Shown piece by piece: positions 1-5,080 of a DNA stretch of 5,080 nucleotides (within the stretch, counting starts at the first letter, position 1; each line of letters begins with the position of its first letter). This DNA is from Candidatus Eiseniibacteriota bacterium. Lineage in GTDB: Bacteria; Eisenbacteria; RBG-16-71-46. Below the pieces are notes generated by a model. That model did no database searches. It was not told the origin of the DNA and saw only the letters and a program-made list of their open reading frames with translations. The stretch covers positions 1 to 5,080 of the forward strand of contig JAIOPA010000027.1 of the NCBI GenBank assembly GCA_021414165.1, read 5' to 3'. The position numbers and the translations under genes were made by a program.

Positions 1-425
1 CCCAGCCAGCCGCGGCTCAGGTACTCGAACGCGAGCGTGTCCGAGTGGAACACGCCGTTGGCGTCGTAGTAGTTGTCGATGCCGTAGATGTCCTTACCGA
101 TCGACGGCAGCATCTGGTACTCGCCGTTCAGCCGCAGCCGGAGCCTTGGGTGCACGCGCGCCTCGACGCCGCCGTCCAGGTTCCAGCCGCCCTCGTAGCG
201 CTTGCGGATCCTGGCGGGCGCCGAGATCCAGCCGGCACCGACGCTGGCGTTGAAGTGCAGCCAGCGGGGGAGCACGCCGCTCGAGTCCACGATCACGACC
301 TGCGGCTCCTCGCCGTCGTCCGCGGGCGCAGGCGGGGCGGCGGCAGCGACAGCGGGCCACACGACCGGGCTCGCGAGGACGAGGGTCACCAGGATCAGCA
401 GGGCGCGGCGCAGCAAGCGGGACAT
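1..425 (-). CDS. Exported, outer-membrane beta-barrel-like protein, N-terminal part (C-terminus beyond left edge)
   Basis: An open frame runs from an ATG at 425 leftwards through the window edge with no stop, giving 141 complete codons. The protein begins MSRLLRRALLILVTLVLAS, an Arg-rich n-region followed by a hydrophobic core. A likely signal-peptidase site lies in the Ala-rich stretch near residues 26-30, so it should be exported by Sec. After an acidic Pro/Ala linker, the rest shows alternating polar and aromatic or aliphatic residues with many Gly, Tyr and Trp (for example LHFNASVGAGWIS and RLRLRLNGEYQML), as in outer-membrane beta-strands. A GAGG at 433-436 lies 7 nt before the ATG and supports this start. 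It is on the same strand as the barrel-like gene at 557-1201 but separated from it by a terminator, so it is probably transcribed separately. The family is not recognised; beta-barrel is inferred from composition only. Confidence 0.68.
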   Translation of the reverse strand, partial: MSRLLRRALLILVTLVLASPVVWPAVAAAAPPAPADDGEEPQVVIVDSSGVLPRWLHFNASVGAGWISAPARIRKRYEGGWNLDGGVEARVHPRLRLRLNGEYQMLPSIGKDIYGIDNYYDANGVFHSDTLAFEYLSRGWL

Positions 426-503
426 GCGGGAACCTCGGATGGGGGCGGTCGGTGGCGCGCGAGTCTAGGCCATGCGGCCCACGGCCCGCACCTGCAAACG
501 CAA

Positions 504-533
504 GAAGGCCCCCGCGCGAACGCGGGGGCCTTC
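504..533 (-). terminator. Hairpin terminator after the barrel-like gene
   Basis: A perfect 13-bp inverted repeat (504-516 with 521-533) encloses a 4-nt loop that reads TTCG on the minus strand. It lies 23 nt past the end of the minus-strand gene at 557-1201. The downstream minus-strand sequence is only moderately T-rich (TTGCGTTTG), so termination is likely but not textbook. It separates that gene from the exported-protein gene that starts at 425. Confidence 0.75.
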
Positions 534-556
534 GAGTAGAACTTGAACCTCGTGCG

Positions 557-1201
557 TTACTTGCCGCCGAGGTTGAAGTACACCAGGAACGCGCCGTCGA
601 TGCTGCTGGGCATCCAGCTCGTCTTGGAGCCGGCTTCCTTGTAGCTGGCGAGGCCGATGCGGTGGCCCAGTTGGCCCGAGATGCCCCAGTTGTCGCCCAT
701 GGCGAGCATGGCGCCGCAGTGGCCGTGCAGGCTGGTGCGCACGATGTTCTTGGTCTCGTAGGTGCCGACCGCGCCGCCCAGGTCCTCGAACTTGGCCTTG
801 CCGACCCAGTACTCGACGCCGGGTCCGATGAAGTACTTCACGTTCGGCAGCGGCTTCCAGACGCGATCGCCACCCAGGCGCACGCTCCAGGAGCTCTGCG
901 AGTACTTGCCCTCGGGGCCGCCCGGAGCGGCCGCGCCCGGCTTCTGGGTCTCGGAGAAGAAGCCCGCATTGAAGTTGAAGTTGAGGGCGTAGTTCTCCTT
1001 CATGAAGTTCCAGTACTCGAACCGGCCGCCCAGTTCGCTGTGGTCGTACGCGCTGCTGTAGCCCGTACCGGCGTCATAGGTGGCCAGGTCGGCGACGCTG
1101 TGCGACAGGCCCAGACCCACGACGATCGTCTCGGCATGGGCGGGGGCGGAGGCCAGCGACAGGGCCGTCAGAAGGGCGAGAGAGGAGGCGAGACGCTTCA
1201 T
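557..1201 (-). CDS. Small outer-membrane beta-barrel-like protein
   Basis: 214 aa from the ATG at 1201. The protein opens with a clear Sec signal peptide, MKRLASSLALLTALSLASAP followed by AHA, with cleavage expected after residue 23. The mature part is about 190 residues, the size of an 8-stranded OmpX/OmpW-class barrel. It is rich in Gly, Tyr, Phe and Trp in alternating patterns (GGRFEYWNF, YALNFNFNAGFF, FIGPGVEYWVGKAKF) and ends in a strand-like FLVYFNLGGK. The last residue is Lys, not the terminal Phe common in proteobacterial barrels. An in-frame ATG at 1234 would add 11 residues, but 1201 is preferred: a GGGAG (1210-1214) sits 8 nt upstream and the signal peptide starts there. The gene has its own promoter (1255-1283) and terminator (504-533), so it is probably monocistronic. 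Export is well supported; the fold is inferred and the function unknown. Confidence 0.8.
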   Translation of the reverse strand: MKRLASSLALLTALSLASAPAHAETIVVGLGLSHSVADLATYDAGTGYSSAYDHSELGGRFEYWNFMKENYALNFNFNAGFFSETQKPGAAAPGGPEGKYSQSSWSVRLGGDRVWKPLPNVKYFIGPGVEYWVGKAKFEDLGGAVGTYETKNIVRTSLHGHCGAMLAMGDNWGISGQLGHRIGLASYKEAGSKTSWMPSSIDGAFLVYFNLGGK

Positions 1202-1254
1202 CAGGAATGCTCCCGGTGTCGTCGCGGTCCCCATGACCGGACGTGCAGGGCGGC

Positions 1255-1283
1255 AAGCTAGGGAGCCCCGGGGCGGCTGTCAA
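1255..1283 (-). promoter_or_regulatory. Sigma70-type promoter of the barrel-like gene
   Basis: On the minus strand a perfect -35 box TTGACA (1278-1283) is followed by a 17-nt spacer and a TAGCTT -10 box (1255-1260). The start of transcription would fall near 1248, giving a 5' leader of about 47 nt before the ATG at 1201. The spacer contains the palindrome GCCCCGGGGC (1265-1274). Spacing and -35 are ideal; the -10 matches consensus at only three positions. Confidence 0.7.
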
Positions 1284-1344
1284 CGCCGCAGCCCCTGGCG
1301 GGGGCACCCTTGAAGCCGCCGCGGGGACCGCATCCGGGGCGGCC

Positions 1345-1373
1345 TTGCGCCCCCGGGCCGGCGCCTGTAACAT
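1345..1373 (+). promoter_or_regulatory. Candidate promoter of the infC operon
   Basis: TTGCGC (1345-1350), a 17-nt spacer and TAACAT (1368-1373) form a moderate sigma70-type promoter. They lie upstream of the structured leader and diverge from the promoter at 1255-1283. The 13-mer GCGCCTGTAACAT (1361-1373) recurs with one mismatch at 4267-4279 upstream of pheT, which strengthens the idea that this is a functional element. Transcription would start near 1380. Confidence 0.5.
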
Positions 1374-1380
1374 GCTCCCC

Positions 1381-1618
1381 GTTCACAAGAAGAAGCCCCG
1401 CGCTTCTCACCCCACGCGGACGCTCTGCGTCCTGCTCACGGGTTCGGCCGAACGGCCCTGCTGTTCCCGCATGTCGGGCGGCATCCGTTCATCGCCGGTG
1501 GTCGTGCCCTTCGGGGTCCGGACGCCGGGCGGGGGTTCTATGCCATCCCGCCCGGCGTCCGTTTCTATTCCGGGCCAGGCGGCTGGCCAAGTCACGAAGC
1601 CATGGGGAGGGCGTCACC
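1381..1618 (+). promoter_or_regulatory. Structured 5' leader of the infC-rpmI-rplT-pheS operon
   Basis: This stretch of about 240 nt has no convincing gene and many inverted repeats. In order: a 6-bp hairpin 1391-1396/1402-1407; a triloop hairpin 1418-1423/1427-1432 (GGACGC-TCT-GCGTCC); the palindrome GTTCGGCCGAAC (1442-1453); a small CCC-TTCG-GGG hairpin (1507-1516); the attenuator-like hairpin 1519-1561; and a 6-bp hairpin 1573-1578/1583-1588 just before the infC ribosome site. Some arms are duplicated, which allows alternative pairings: GCGTCC at 1427-1432 can pair with GGACGC at 1520-1525, and CGGGCGG at 1475-1481 repeats 1526-1532. In Firmicutes the equivalent operon has a leader terminator controlled by ribosomal protein L20. 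A similar role here is inference; no L20-binding motif was identified. Confidence 0.5.
1519..1570 (+). terminator. Intrinsic terminator or attenuator in the infC leader
   Basis: A 14-bp perfect stem (1520-1533 with 1547-1560, extendable by a C-G pair at 1519/1561) encloses a 13-nt loop. It is followed directly by the T-rich GTTTCTATTC. This is the layout of a Rho-independent terminator. It lies about 50 nt upstream of the infC start and within its likely transcript, so premature termination with conditional readthrough is the natural reading. The T-run is interrupted, so its strength is uncertain. Confidence 0.65.

Positions 1619-1621
<3 letters not shown>
1604..1621 (+). promoter_or_regulatory. 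Ribosome binding site and ATT start codon of infC
   Basis: GGGGAGG (1604-1610) is followed by 8 nt and then ATT (1619-1621). There is no in-frame ATG between this site and the conserved IF-3 N-terminus (RVNERIRIPQVRVIG). A second in-frame ATT at 1625 is 14 nt from the GGAGG and less likely. AUU is the known rare start of infC in enterobacteria, where IF-3 itself discriminates against it and so represses its own synthesis. Confidence 0.82.
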
Positions 1622-2218
<597 letters not shown>

Positions 2219-2238
2219 AAGAAGGAAAGGAAACCTCG

Positions 2239-2433
2239 ATGCCCAAGATGAAGTCGAACCGCGCTGCCCGGAAGCGTTTCAAGCTGTCTGGCACCGGTCT
2301 GGCGATCCGCCGTTCGTCGAACCTGCGTCACGGCATGATCGCGGATAACCGCAACGCGAAGCGTAAGAAGGGCTCCAACGTCGTGGTGGCCCAGGCTGAC
2401 CAGGCGCGCGTGCGCCGCATGCTGGGTAACTGA
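2239..2433 (+). CDS. rpmI: 50S ribosomal protein bL35
   Basis: 64 aa, the usual length for bL35. It starts MPKMKSNRAARKRFKLSGTG, matching the family's MPKxKTxxxAxKRFKxTGxG N-terminus, and continues with the SSNLRHGM and NAKRKK segments typical of this very basic protein. It binds 23S rRNA in the large subunit. An AAAGGA (2226-2231) lies 7 nt before the ATG. The gene begins 20 nt after the infC stop, so the two are co-transcribed and probably translationally linked. It precedes rplT as in nearly all bacteria. Confidence 0.96.
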   Translation: MPKMKSNRAARKRFKLSGTGLAIRRSSNLRHGMIADNRNAKRKKGSNVVVAQADQARVRRMLGN

Positions 2434-2469
2434 TCCCGCCCCGTCCGCTCTTCTCTTGAGAACACCCGC

Positions 2470-2497
2470 CCCGTGACGCGCACCAGCGCGATACGGG
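2470..2497 (+). promoter_or_regulatory. Hairpin directly upstream of the rplT ribosome site
   Basis: In the 80-nt rpmI-rplT gap, CCCGT (2470-2474) pairs with ACGGG (2493-2497) and CGCGC (2477-2481) with GCGCG (2486-2490), with an A-A mismatch and a G-U pair between them and an ACCA loop. The hairpin ends one base before AGGAGG (2499-2504), so it could affect access to the rplT ribosome site. A role as an L20 operator is possible but not shown by the sequence. Confidence 0.35.
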
Positions 2498-2513
2498 CAG
2501 GAGGATAAAAGCA

Positions 2514-2870
2514 ATGCCCCGCTCCAAAACCGTAGTCCCCGGCCGCGCCCGGCGTAAGAAGGTCCTCAAGGCCGCCAAGGGTGGCTTCTCCGGCCGTAGC
2601 AAGCTGTACAAGACCGCGCTCCAGACCCAGCAGCGCGCGGGTCAGTTCGCCTACGAGCACCGCCGGCTCAAGAAGCGCGACTTCCGCCGCCTGTGGATCA
2701 CGCGTATCAACGCAGCGGCTCGCTTGAACGGCCTGTCGTACAGCACGCTCATCGCCGGTCTCAAGAAGGCCGCGATCGAGGTGAACCGCAAGCTCCTCGC
2801 CGACCTCGCCGTGCGCGACGCGGCTGCGTTCGCCCAGTTGGCGGAGGCTGCGAAGGCCGCGACGGCCTGA
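2514..2870 (+). CDS. rplT: 50S ribosomal protein bL20
   Basis: 118 aa, the normal bL20 length. bL20 binds 23S rRNA directly, is needed early in 50S assembly, and in several bacteria represses its own operon. The sequence begins MPRSKTVVPGRARRKKVLKA with the basic N-terminal extension that threads into rRNA. It continues with the family hallmarks GRSKLYKTA, AYEHRRLKKRDFRRLWI and RINAAARLNGLSYS. It ends in an Ala-rich tail. AGGAGG (2499-2504) sits 9 nt before the ATG, the strongest ribosome site in the operon apart from infC. The stop codon overlaps the pheS start (TGATG), pointing to translational coupling of a ribosomal protein with PheRS alpha. Confidence 0.97.
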   Translation: MPRSKTVVPGRARRKKVLKAAKGGFSGRSKLYKTALQTQQRAGQFAYEHRRLKKRDFRRLWITRINAAARLNGLSYSTLIAGLKKAAIEVNRKLLADLAVRDAAAFAQLAEAAKAATA

Positions 2871-4021
2871 TGGCCGACGTTCGGGGTATCCTCACGCGAC
2901 GGCTCGACTCCGCTTGGAAGCGGGGCGAGCCGTCTGCGTTGCTTGCCGACTGGGCTGAGCGCATCGCGGCGTTGCGTGCCGTGAGCGCCGACGTGGCCGA
3001 GGCTGCCGAGGGCTATGCCGTGGGCATCGCCGGCGCCGACGACGCCGCGGCCATCCAGACGGTGCGCAATGCCGCGCTGTCGCGCGAGAACGGTGCGTTC
3101 ACCGAGGCACTCGCGCTCGGTCCGTCGCTGTCGGTCGACGAGAAGCGCGTGCTGGGCAAGGGCCTCAATCTCGGCAAGGCGCTCATCGAGGCCGTCGAGA
3201 AGGCGAAGCGCGAAGCCCTCGAGCGCTCGAAGGAAGATGCGAACGCGTTGGATGTGACACTGCCGGGCCGCCGCCCGTTCGTGGGGCGTCCGCATGTGCT
3301 CGCCCAGGTGCGCGACGAGTTGCTCGACCTGTTCCACGGTCTCGGCTTCTCGGTCTACACGAGCCCCGAGGTGGAGCTCGACACGTACAACTTCGGCAAG
3401 CTCAACTTCGCGCCCGATCATCCGGCGCGCGATGCGCACGACACGTACTTCGTGAACCCGGATGTCGTGCTGCGCACGCACACGTCGCCGGGCTGGGTGC
3501 GGGCCATGGAGGAGCGCAAGCCGCCACTGCGGCTCGTGTTCCCGGGCCGCGTCTATCGTGCCGAGGCGGTCGATGCCAGCCACATGGACCAGTTCCATCA
3601 GATGGACGGTCTGTACGTCGGCAAGAACGTCTCGATGGCCGATCTCAAGGCCACGCTCAACACATTCGCGCGCGCGATCTACCGGCGCGACGTGCCCACG
3701 CGCATCATCCCGATCTACTTCCCGTTCGTGGAACCGGGCGTGCAGATGGACGTGCAGTGCGCCACCTGCAAGGGCACGGGCCGCTACAAGGATGAGTCGG
3801 GCGAGCGCCGCTGCCCGGTGTGCAAGGGCACGAAGTGGGTCGAGGTCCTGGGCGCCGGCATGGTGCACCCGAACGTGTTCCGCGCGGTCGGCTACGACCC
3901 CGAGGAAGTCACGGGCTTCGCCTTCGGCATGGGCCTGGAGCGCATCACCATGGGCCGCCACGGAATCCACGAGATCCGCCAGTTCCTCGAGAACGACACG
4001 CGGTTCCTGAGCCAGTTCTAG
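2870..4021 (+). CDS. pheS: Phenylalanyl-tRNA synthetase alpha subunit
   Basis: 383 aa, class IIc synthetase alpha subunit. With PheT it forms the (alpha-beta)2 enzyme that charges tRNA-Phe. Residues 1-110 are the helical N-terminal arm. The catalytic domain follows: LRTHTSP (about 201-207), motif 2 FPGRVYRAEAVDASHMDQFH with QMDG (224-247), FPFVEP (284-289), and motif 3 GFAFGMGLERITM (349-361), ending NDTRFLSQF. Two features are unusual. The residues after HTSP are Gly208-Trp209, where bacterial PheS normally has x-Gln. An insert before the VEVLGAGMVHPNV segment carries Cys297-x2-Cys300-x14-Cys315-x2-Cys318, a probable zinc knuckle resembling inserts I recall in some other bacterial PheS. The ATG at 2870 overlaps the rplT stop; upstream in-frame codons extend into rplT and lack PheS similarity. 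It is longer than the E. coli protein (327 aa), mainly in the N-terminal region and the Cys insert. Confidence 0.96.
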   Translation: MADVRGILTRRLDSAWKRGEPSALLADWAERIAALRAVSADVAEAAEGYAVGIAGADDAAAIQTVRNAALSRENGAFTEALALGPSLSVDEKRVLGKGLNLGKALIEAVEKAKREALERSKEDANALDVTLPGRRPFVGRPHVLAQVRDELLDLFHGLGFSVYTSPEVELDTYNFGKLNFAPDHPARDAHDTYFVNPDVVLRTHTSPGWVRAMEERKPPLRLVFPGRVYRAEAVDASHMDQFHQMDGLYVGKNVSMADLKATLNTFARAIYRRDVPTRIIPIYFPFVEPGVQMDVQCATCKGTGRYKDESGERRCPVCKGTKWVEVLGAGMVHPNVFRAVGYDPEEVTGFAFGMGLERITMGRHGIHEIRQFLENDTRFLSQF

Positions 4022-4039
4022 TTCATTCAGCAGGTTCAC

Positions 4040-4071
4040 GAACGGCGCGCTCCACACGGGGCGCGCCGTTC
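4040..4071 (+). terminator. Terminator after pheS
   Basis: A 14-bp stem (4040-4053 with 4058-4071, one T-G wobble) with an ACAC loop begins 19 nt after the pheS stop and is followed by ATGTTTGCG. The stem is very strong and the T-run short. It would end the infC-rpmI-rplT-pheS transcript, leaving pheT dependent on readthrough or its own promoter. Confidence 0.72.
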
Positions 4072-4398
4072 ATGTTTGCGCGCCGCATGGGTGGTGTGGC
4101 GAATAGGCGAGTGACCAATCCGTGTGCGTGTCTGGAAGTGGTGCCGTCTCACGCGCACAATCGCTTCCTTCCGCAGGGGCAGGTCCCCCCGGGGGGAGTT
4201 GTCCCATCCCGACGGGCAGATGCGCGGCAGGAGTGGCACCGACCGCCGACAAGACGAGGGCCCCGCGCGCCTGTTACATTGCGTCGTTCTCGGGGCCGCT
4301 GGGGCCCCGTCCAGACGACTCCACATCGACCAAGTCCTGCGCCGGGCCGTGTGCGCGAGTGATCCGCGCGCCCTCCGGCAGGAGACCGAGATACCGTC
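4072..4398 (+). other. Gene-free pheS-pheT spacer
   Basis: About 330 nt with no ORF showing recognisable protein sequence and no tRNA-like fold. It holds a perfect 14-bp palindrome TCCCCCCGGGGGGA (4184-4197), the promoter-like motif at 4267-4280, and a 7-bp hairpin 4291-4297/4303-4309 (CGGGGCC / GGCCCCG). An AGGAG (4380-4384) lies 14 nt before pheT and a nearer but weak GAG at 4388-4390. pheS and pheT are usually adjacent or overlapping, so a spacer with its own terminator and promoter-like motif suggests pheT is expressed separately. Confidence 0.6.
4267..4280 (+). promoter_or_regulatory. Promoter-like motif upstream of pheT
   Basis: GCGCCTGTTACAT (4267-4279) matches GCGCCTGTAACAT upstream of infC at 12 of 13 positions. 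It can be read as an extended -10 (TGT then TACATT, 4275-4280). No good -35 is found at 16-18 nt. If it is a promoter, transcription would start near 4286 and leave a 5' leader of about 110 nt containing the hairpin at 4291-4309. Confidence 0.4.
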
Positions 4399-5080
4399 AT
4401 GAAGCTCCCGATCAGCTGGCTCAAGGAATGGGTGGACTACGACGCGACGCCCGAGCAGGTCGCCGAGGCGTGGGTGAGGTGCTCGAGGCCGTGAAGCACC
4501 CGAACGCCGACAAGCTCAAGCTGTGCCGCGTGAACAACGGCGCGGGTGAGCTGCGCATCGTCTGCGGTGCGCCCAACGTGGCGGCCGGCATGTTCGTGCC
4601 GCTGGCCACCGTGGGCACCACCATGCCGAACGGGCTCGAGATCAAGCAGGCCAAGATCCGCGGCGAGGAGTCGCAGGGCATGCTGTGCTCGGCGCGCGAA
4701 CTCATGCTGTCCGAGGACCACTCGGGCATCATGGAACTGCGCGAGTACCTGAACCGCCAGGATCTTACGCCCGGCTCTCCGATCGATGCGTACTTCCCCG
4801 AGCCCGACCATGTGCTCGAGGTCGAGACGCCGTTCAACCGGCCCGATGGCATGGGCGTGGTGGGTCTGGCGCGCGAGGTGAAGGCGGCCGTGAACGGCAA
4901 GTGGACCGAGCGCGCGAAGTCGCGGCTCGCGGCCCAGCCGGCCAACGATGCGGCGCGCGTCACGTTCGATCTGGAGATCGAGGACCCGAACGAGTGCCCG
5001 TCGTACCTGGCGCAGGTGGTCGATGGCGTGAAGGTGGAGCCGTCGCCGGCGTGGTTGGTGCAGAAGCTCGCCGCCATGGG
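4399..5080 (+). pseudogene. pheT: Phenylalanyl-tRNA synthetase beta subunit, frame broken by an internal deletion; runs off right edge
   Basis: The ATG at 4399 starts MKLPISWLKEWVDYDATPEQ VAEA, a standard PheT N-terminus (compare MKFSELWLREWV in E. coli). The frame then reads WVRCSRP and stops at TGA 4492-4494. From 4470 another frame reads VGEVLEAVKHPNADKLKLC, the start of the PheT tRNA-binding (EMAP-II/OB-fold, B2) domain. It continues with IVCGAPNVAAGM, KIRGEESQGMLCS and DHSGIMEL, then B3/B4-domain sequence (FNRPDGMGVVGLAREV) to the window end. Against the E. coli protein, about 22 residues (the MAGLEVDGVE-type segment) are missing at the junction, and the frame change means the missing length is 3n+1 nt, roughly 64-67. 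PheT is essential, so an assembly or sequencing error is at least as likely as a real mutation. Only about the first quarter of the roughly 800-aa protein is visible. Confidence 0.85.
4470..5080 (+). CDS. pheT: Downstream reading frame of pheT (tRNA-binding domain onwards), partial
   Basis: This frame, shifted relative to the ATG at 4399, stays open to the window edge for 203 complete codons and holds all visible conserved PheT sequence after residue 24: the tRNA-binding domain up to about 4740, then the beginning of the B3/B4 region. If the junction is real, translation could only begin internally. One option is the GTG at 4491, which overlaps the upstream TGA as GTGA, with GAGG at 4476-4479 upstream; GTG at 4470 and 4479 are others. 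None has a convincing ribosome site, so a separate functional product is doubtful. Confidence 0.6.
   Translation, partial: MGEVLEAVKHPNADKLKLCRVNNGAGELRIVCGAPNVAAGMFVPLATVGTTMPNGLEIKQAKIRGEESQGMLCSARELMLSEDHSGIMELREYLNRQDLTPGSPIDAYFPEPDHVLEVETPFNRPDGMGVVGLAREVKAAVNGKWTERAKSRLAAQPANDAARVTFDLEIEDPNECPSYLAQVVDGVKVEPSPAWLVQKLAAM

Noticed and set aside
462..490. Possible promoter for the left-edge gene (TAGACT at 462-467, minus strand)
   Set aside because: The -10 is fair, but the sequence 17-18 nt upstream (TGCGGG) bears no resemblance to a -35; not strong enough to annotate.
452..1261. 269-codon plus-strand frame opposite the barrel-like gene
   Set aside because: The minus-strand product has a signal peptide, promoter, ribosome site and terminator; this frame has none and an Ala/Arg/Gly-rich low-information product.
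1442..1453. tRNA T-loop-like GGTTCGG in the infC leader, considered as part of a tRNA gene
   Set aside because: It is part of the palindrome GTTCGGCCGAAC; no acceptor, anticodon or D-arm can be assembled around it.
1310..1618. N-terminal extension of IF-3 from upstream ATG codons
   Set aside because: The extra 103 residues are Pro/Arg-rich with no IF-3 similarity, cover the hairpin-rich leader, and are replaced by a well-placed ATT start with a strong ribosome site.
2651..4057. 468-codon open frame on the minus strand opposite pheS
   Set aside because: It is antisense to a certain gene and its Arg/His/Ala/Glu-rich product looks like GC-driven open reading; no ribosome site or family motif.
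3820..4362. 180-codon plus-strand frame spanning the pheS end and spacer
   Set aside because: It overlaps conserved pheS sequence in another frame, crosses the terminator hairpin and shows no protein motif.
4274..4494. Programmed frameshifting as the explanation for the pheT frame change
   Set aside because: No slippery heptamer is seen at the junction, and about 22 conserved residues are missing, which a one-base slip cannot restore.

Overview
This GC-rich window (G or C at most third codon positions) looks like the chromosome of a Gram-negative bacterium. Two genes at the left encode Sec-exported, aromatic-rich proteins of outer-membrane beta-barrel type. The right two thirds holds the conserved translation cluster infC-rpmI-rplT-pheS followed by pheT. 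The phylum cannot be fixed from this sequence. An uncultured high-GC lineage (FCB-group or Eisenbacteria-like) is only a guess from the style of the barrel proteins.

Layout. Positions 1-425 (minus) hold the N-terminal part of an exported protein that runs off the left edge. Positions 557-1201 (minus) hold a complete small barrel-like protein with a near-ideal promoter (TTGACA, 17-base spacer, TAGCTT) and a strong hairpin terminator at 504-533. Positions 1202-1618 are a divergent regulatory region. It contains the minus-strand promoter, a plus-strand promoter candidate near 1345-1373, and a structured leader of about 240 nt. The leader ends in a 14-15 bp hairpin followed by a T-rich stretch, which looks like a transcription attenuator just ahead of infC. 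infC (1619-2218) starts at ATT behind a strong GGGGAGG, the rare start codon classically used for IF-3 autoregulation. rpmI (2239-2433), rplT (2514-2870) and pheS (2870-4021) follow closely, and rplT and pheS overlap by one base. A 14-bp hairpin terminator (4040-4071) closes this unit. thrS, often found upstream of infC, is not here.

A gene-free stretch of 377 nt (4022-4398) separates pheS from pheT, which are usually adjacent. It carries the terminator, a 14-bp perfect palindrome, a promoter-like motif (GCGCCTGTTACAT) nearly identical to one upstream of infC (GCGCCTGTAACAT), and a short hairpin. pheT (4399 to the right edge) is broken as sequenced. After 24 recognisable N-terminal codons the reading frame changes and about 22 family-conserved residues are missing, then the tRNA-binding domain resumes in another frame. 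Because PheT is essential, this is either an assembly or sequencing error or a real lesion backed by another copy.

Together, IF-3, bL35, bL20 and the two PheRS subunits serve translation initiation, the 50S subunit and tRNA-Phe charging. The features most worth following up are the infC leader attenuator, the pheT junction, the shared promoter-like motif, and two odd features of PheS: a CxxC...CxxC insert and a Gly-Trp replacing the usual x-Gln after the HTSP motif. I saw no mobile element, CRISPR array or tRNA gene, and no convincing new multi-gene system.
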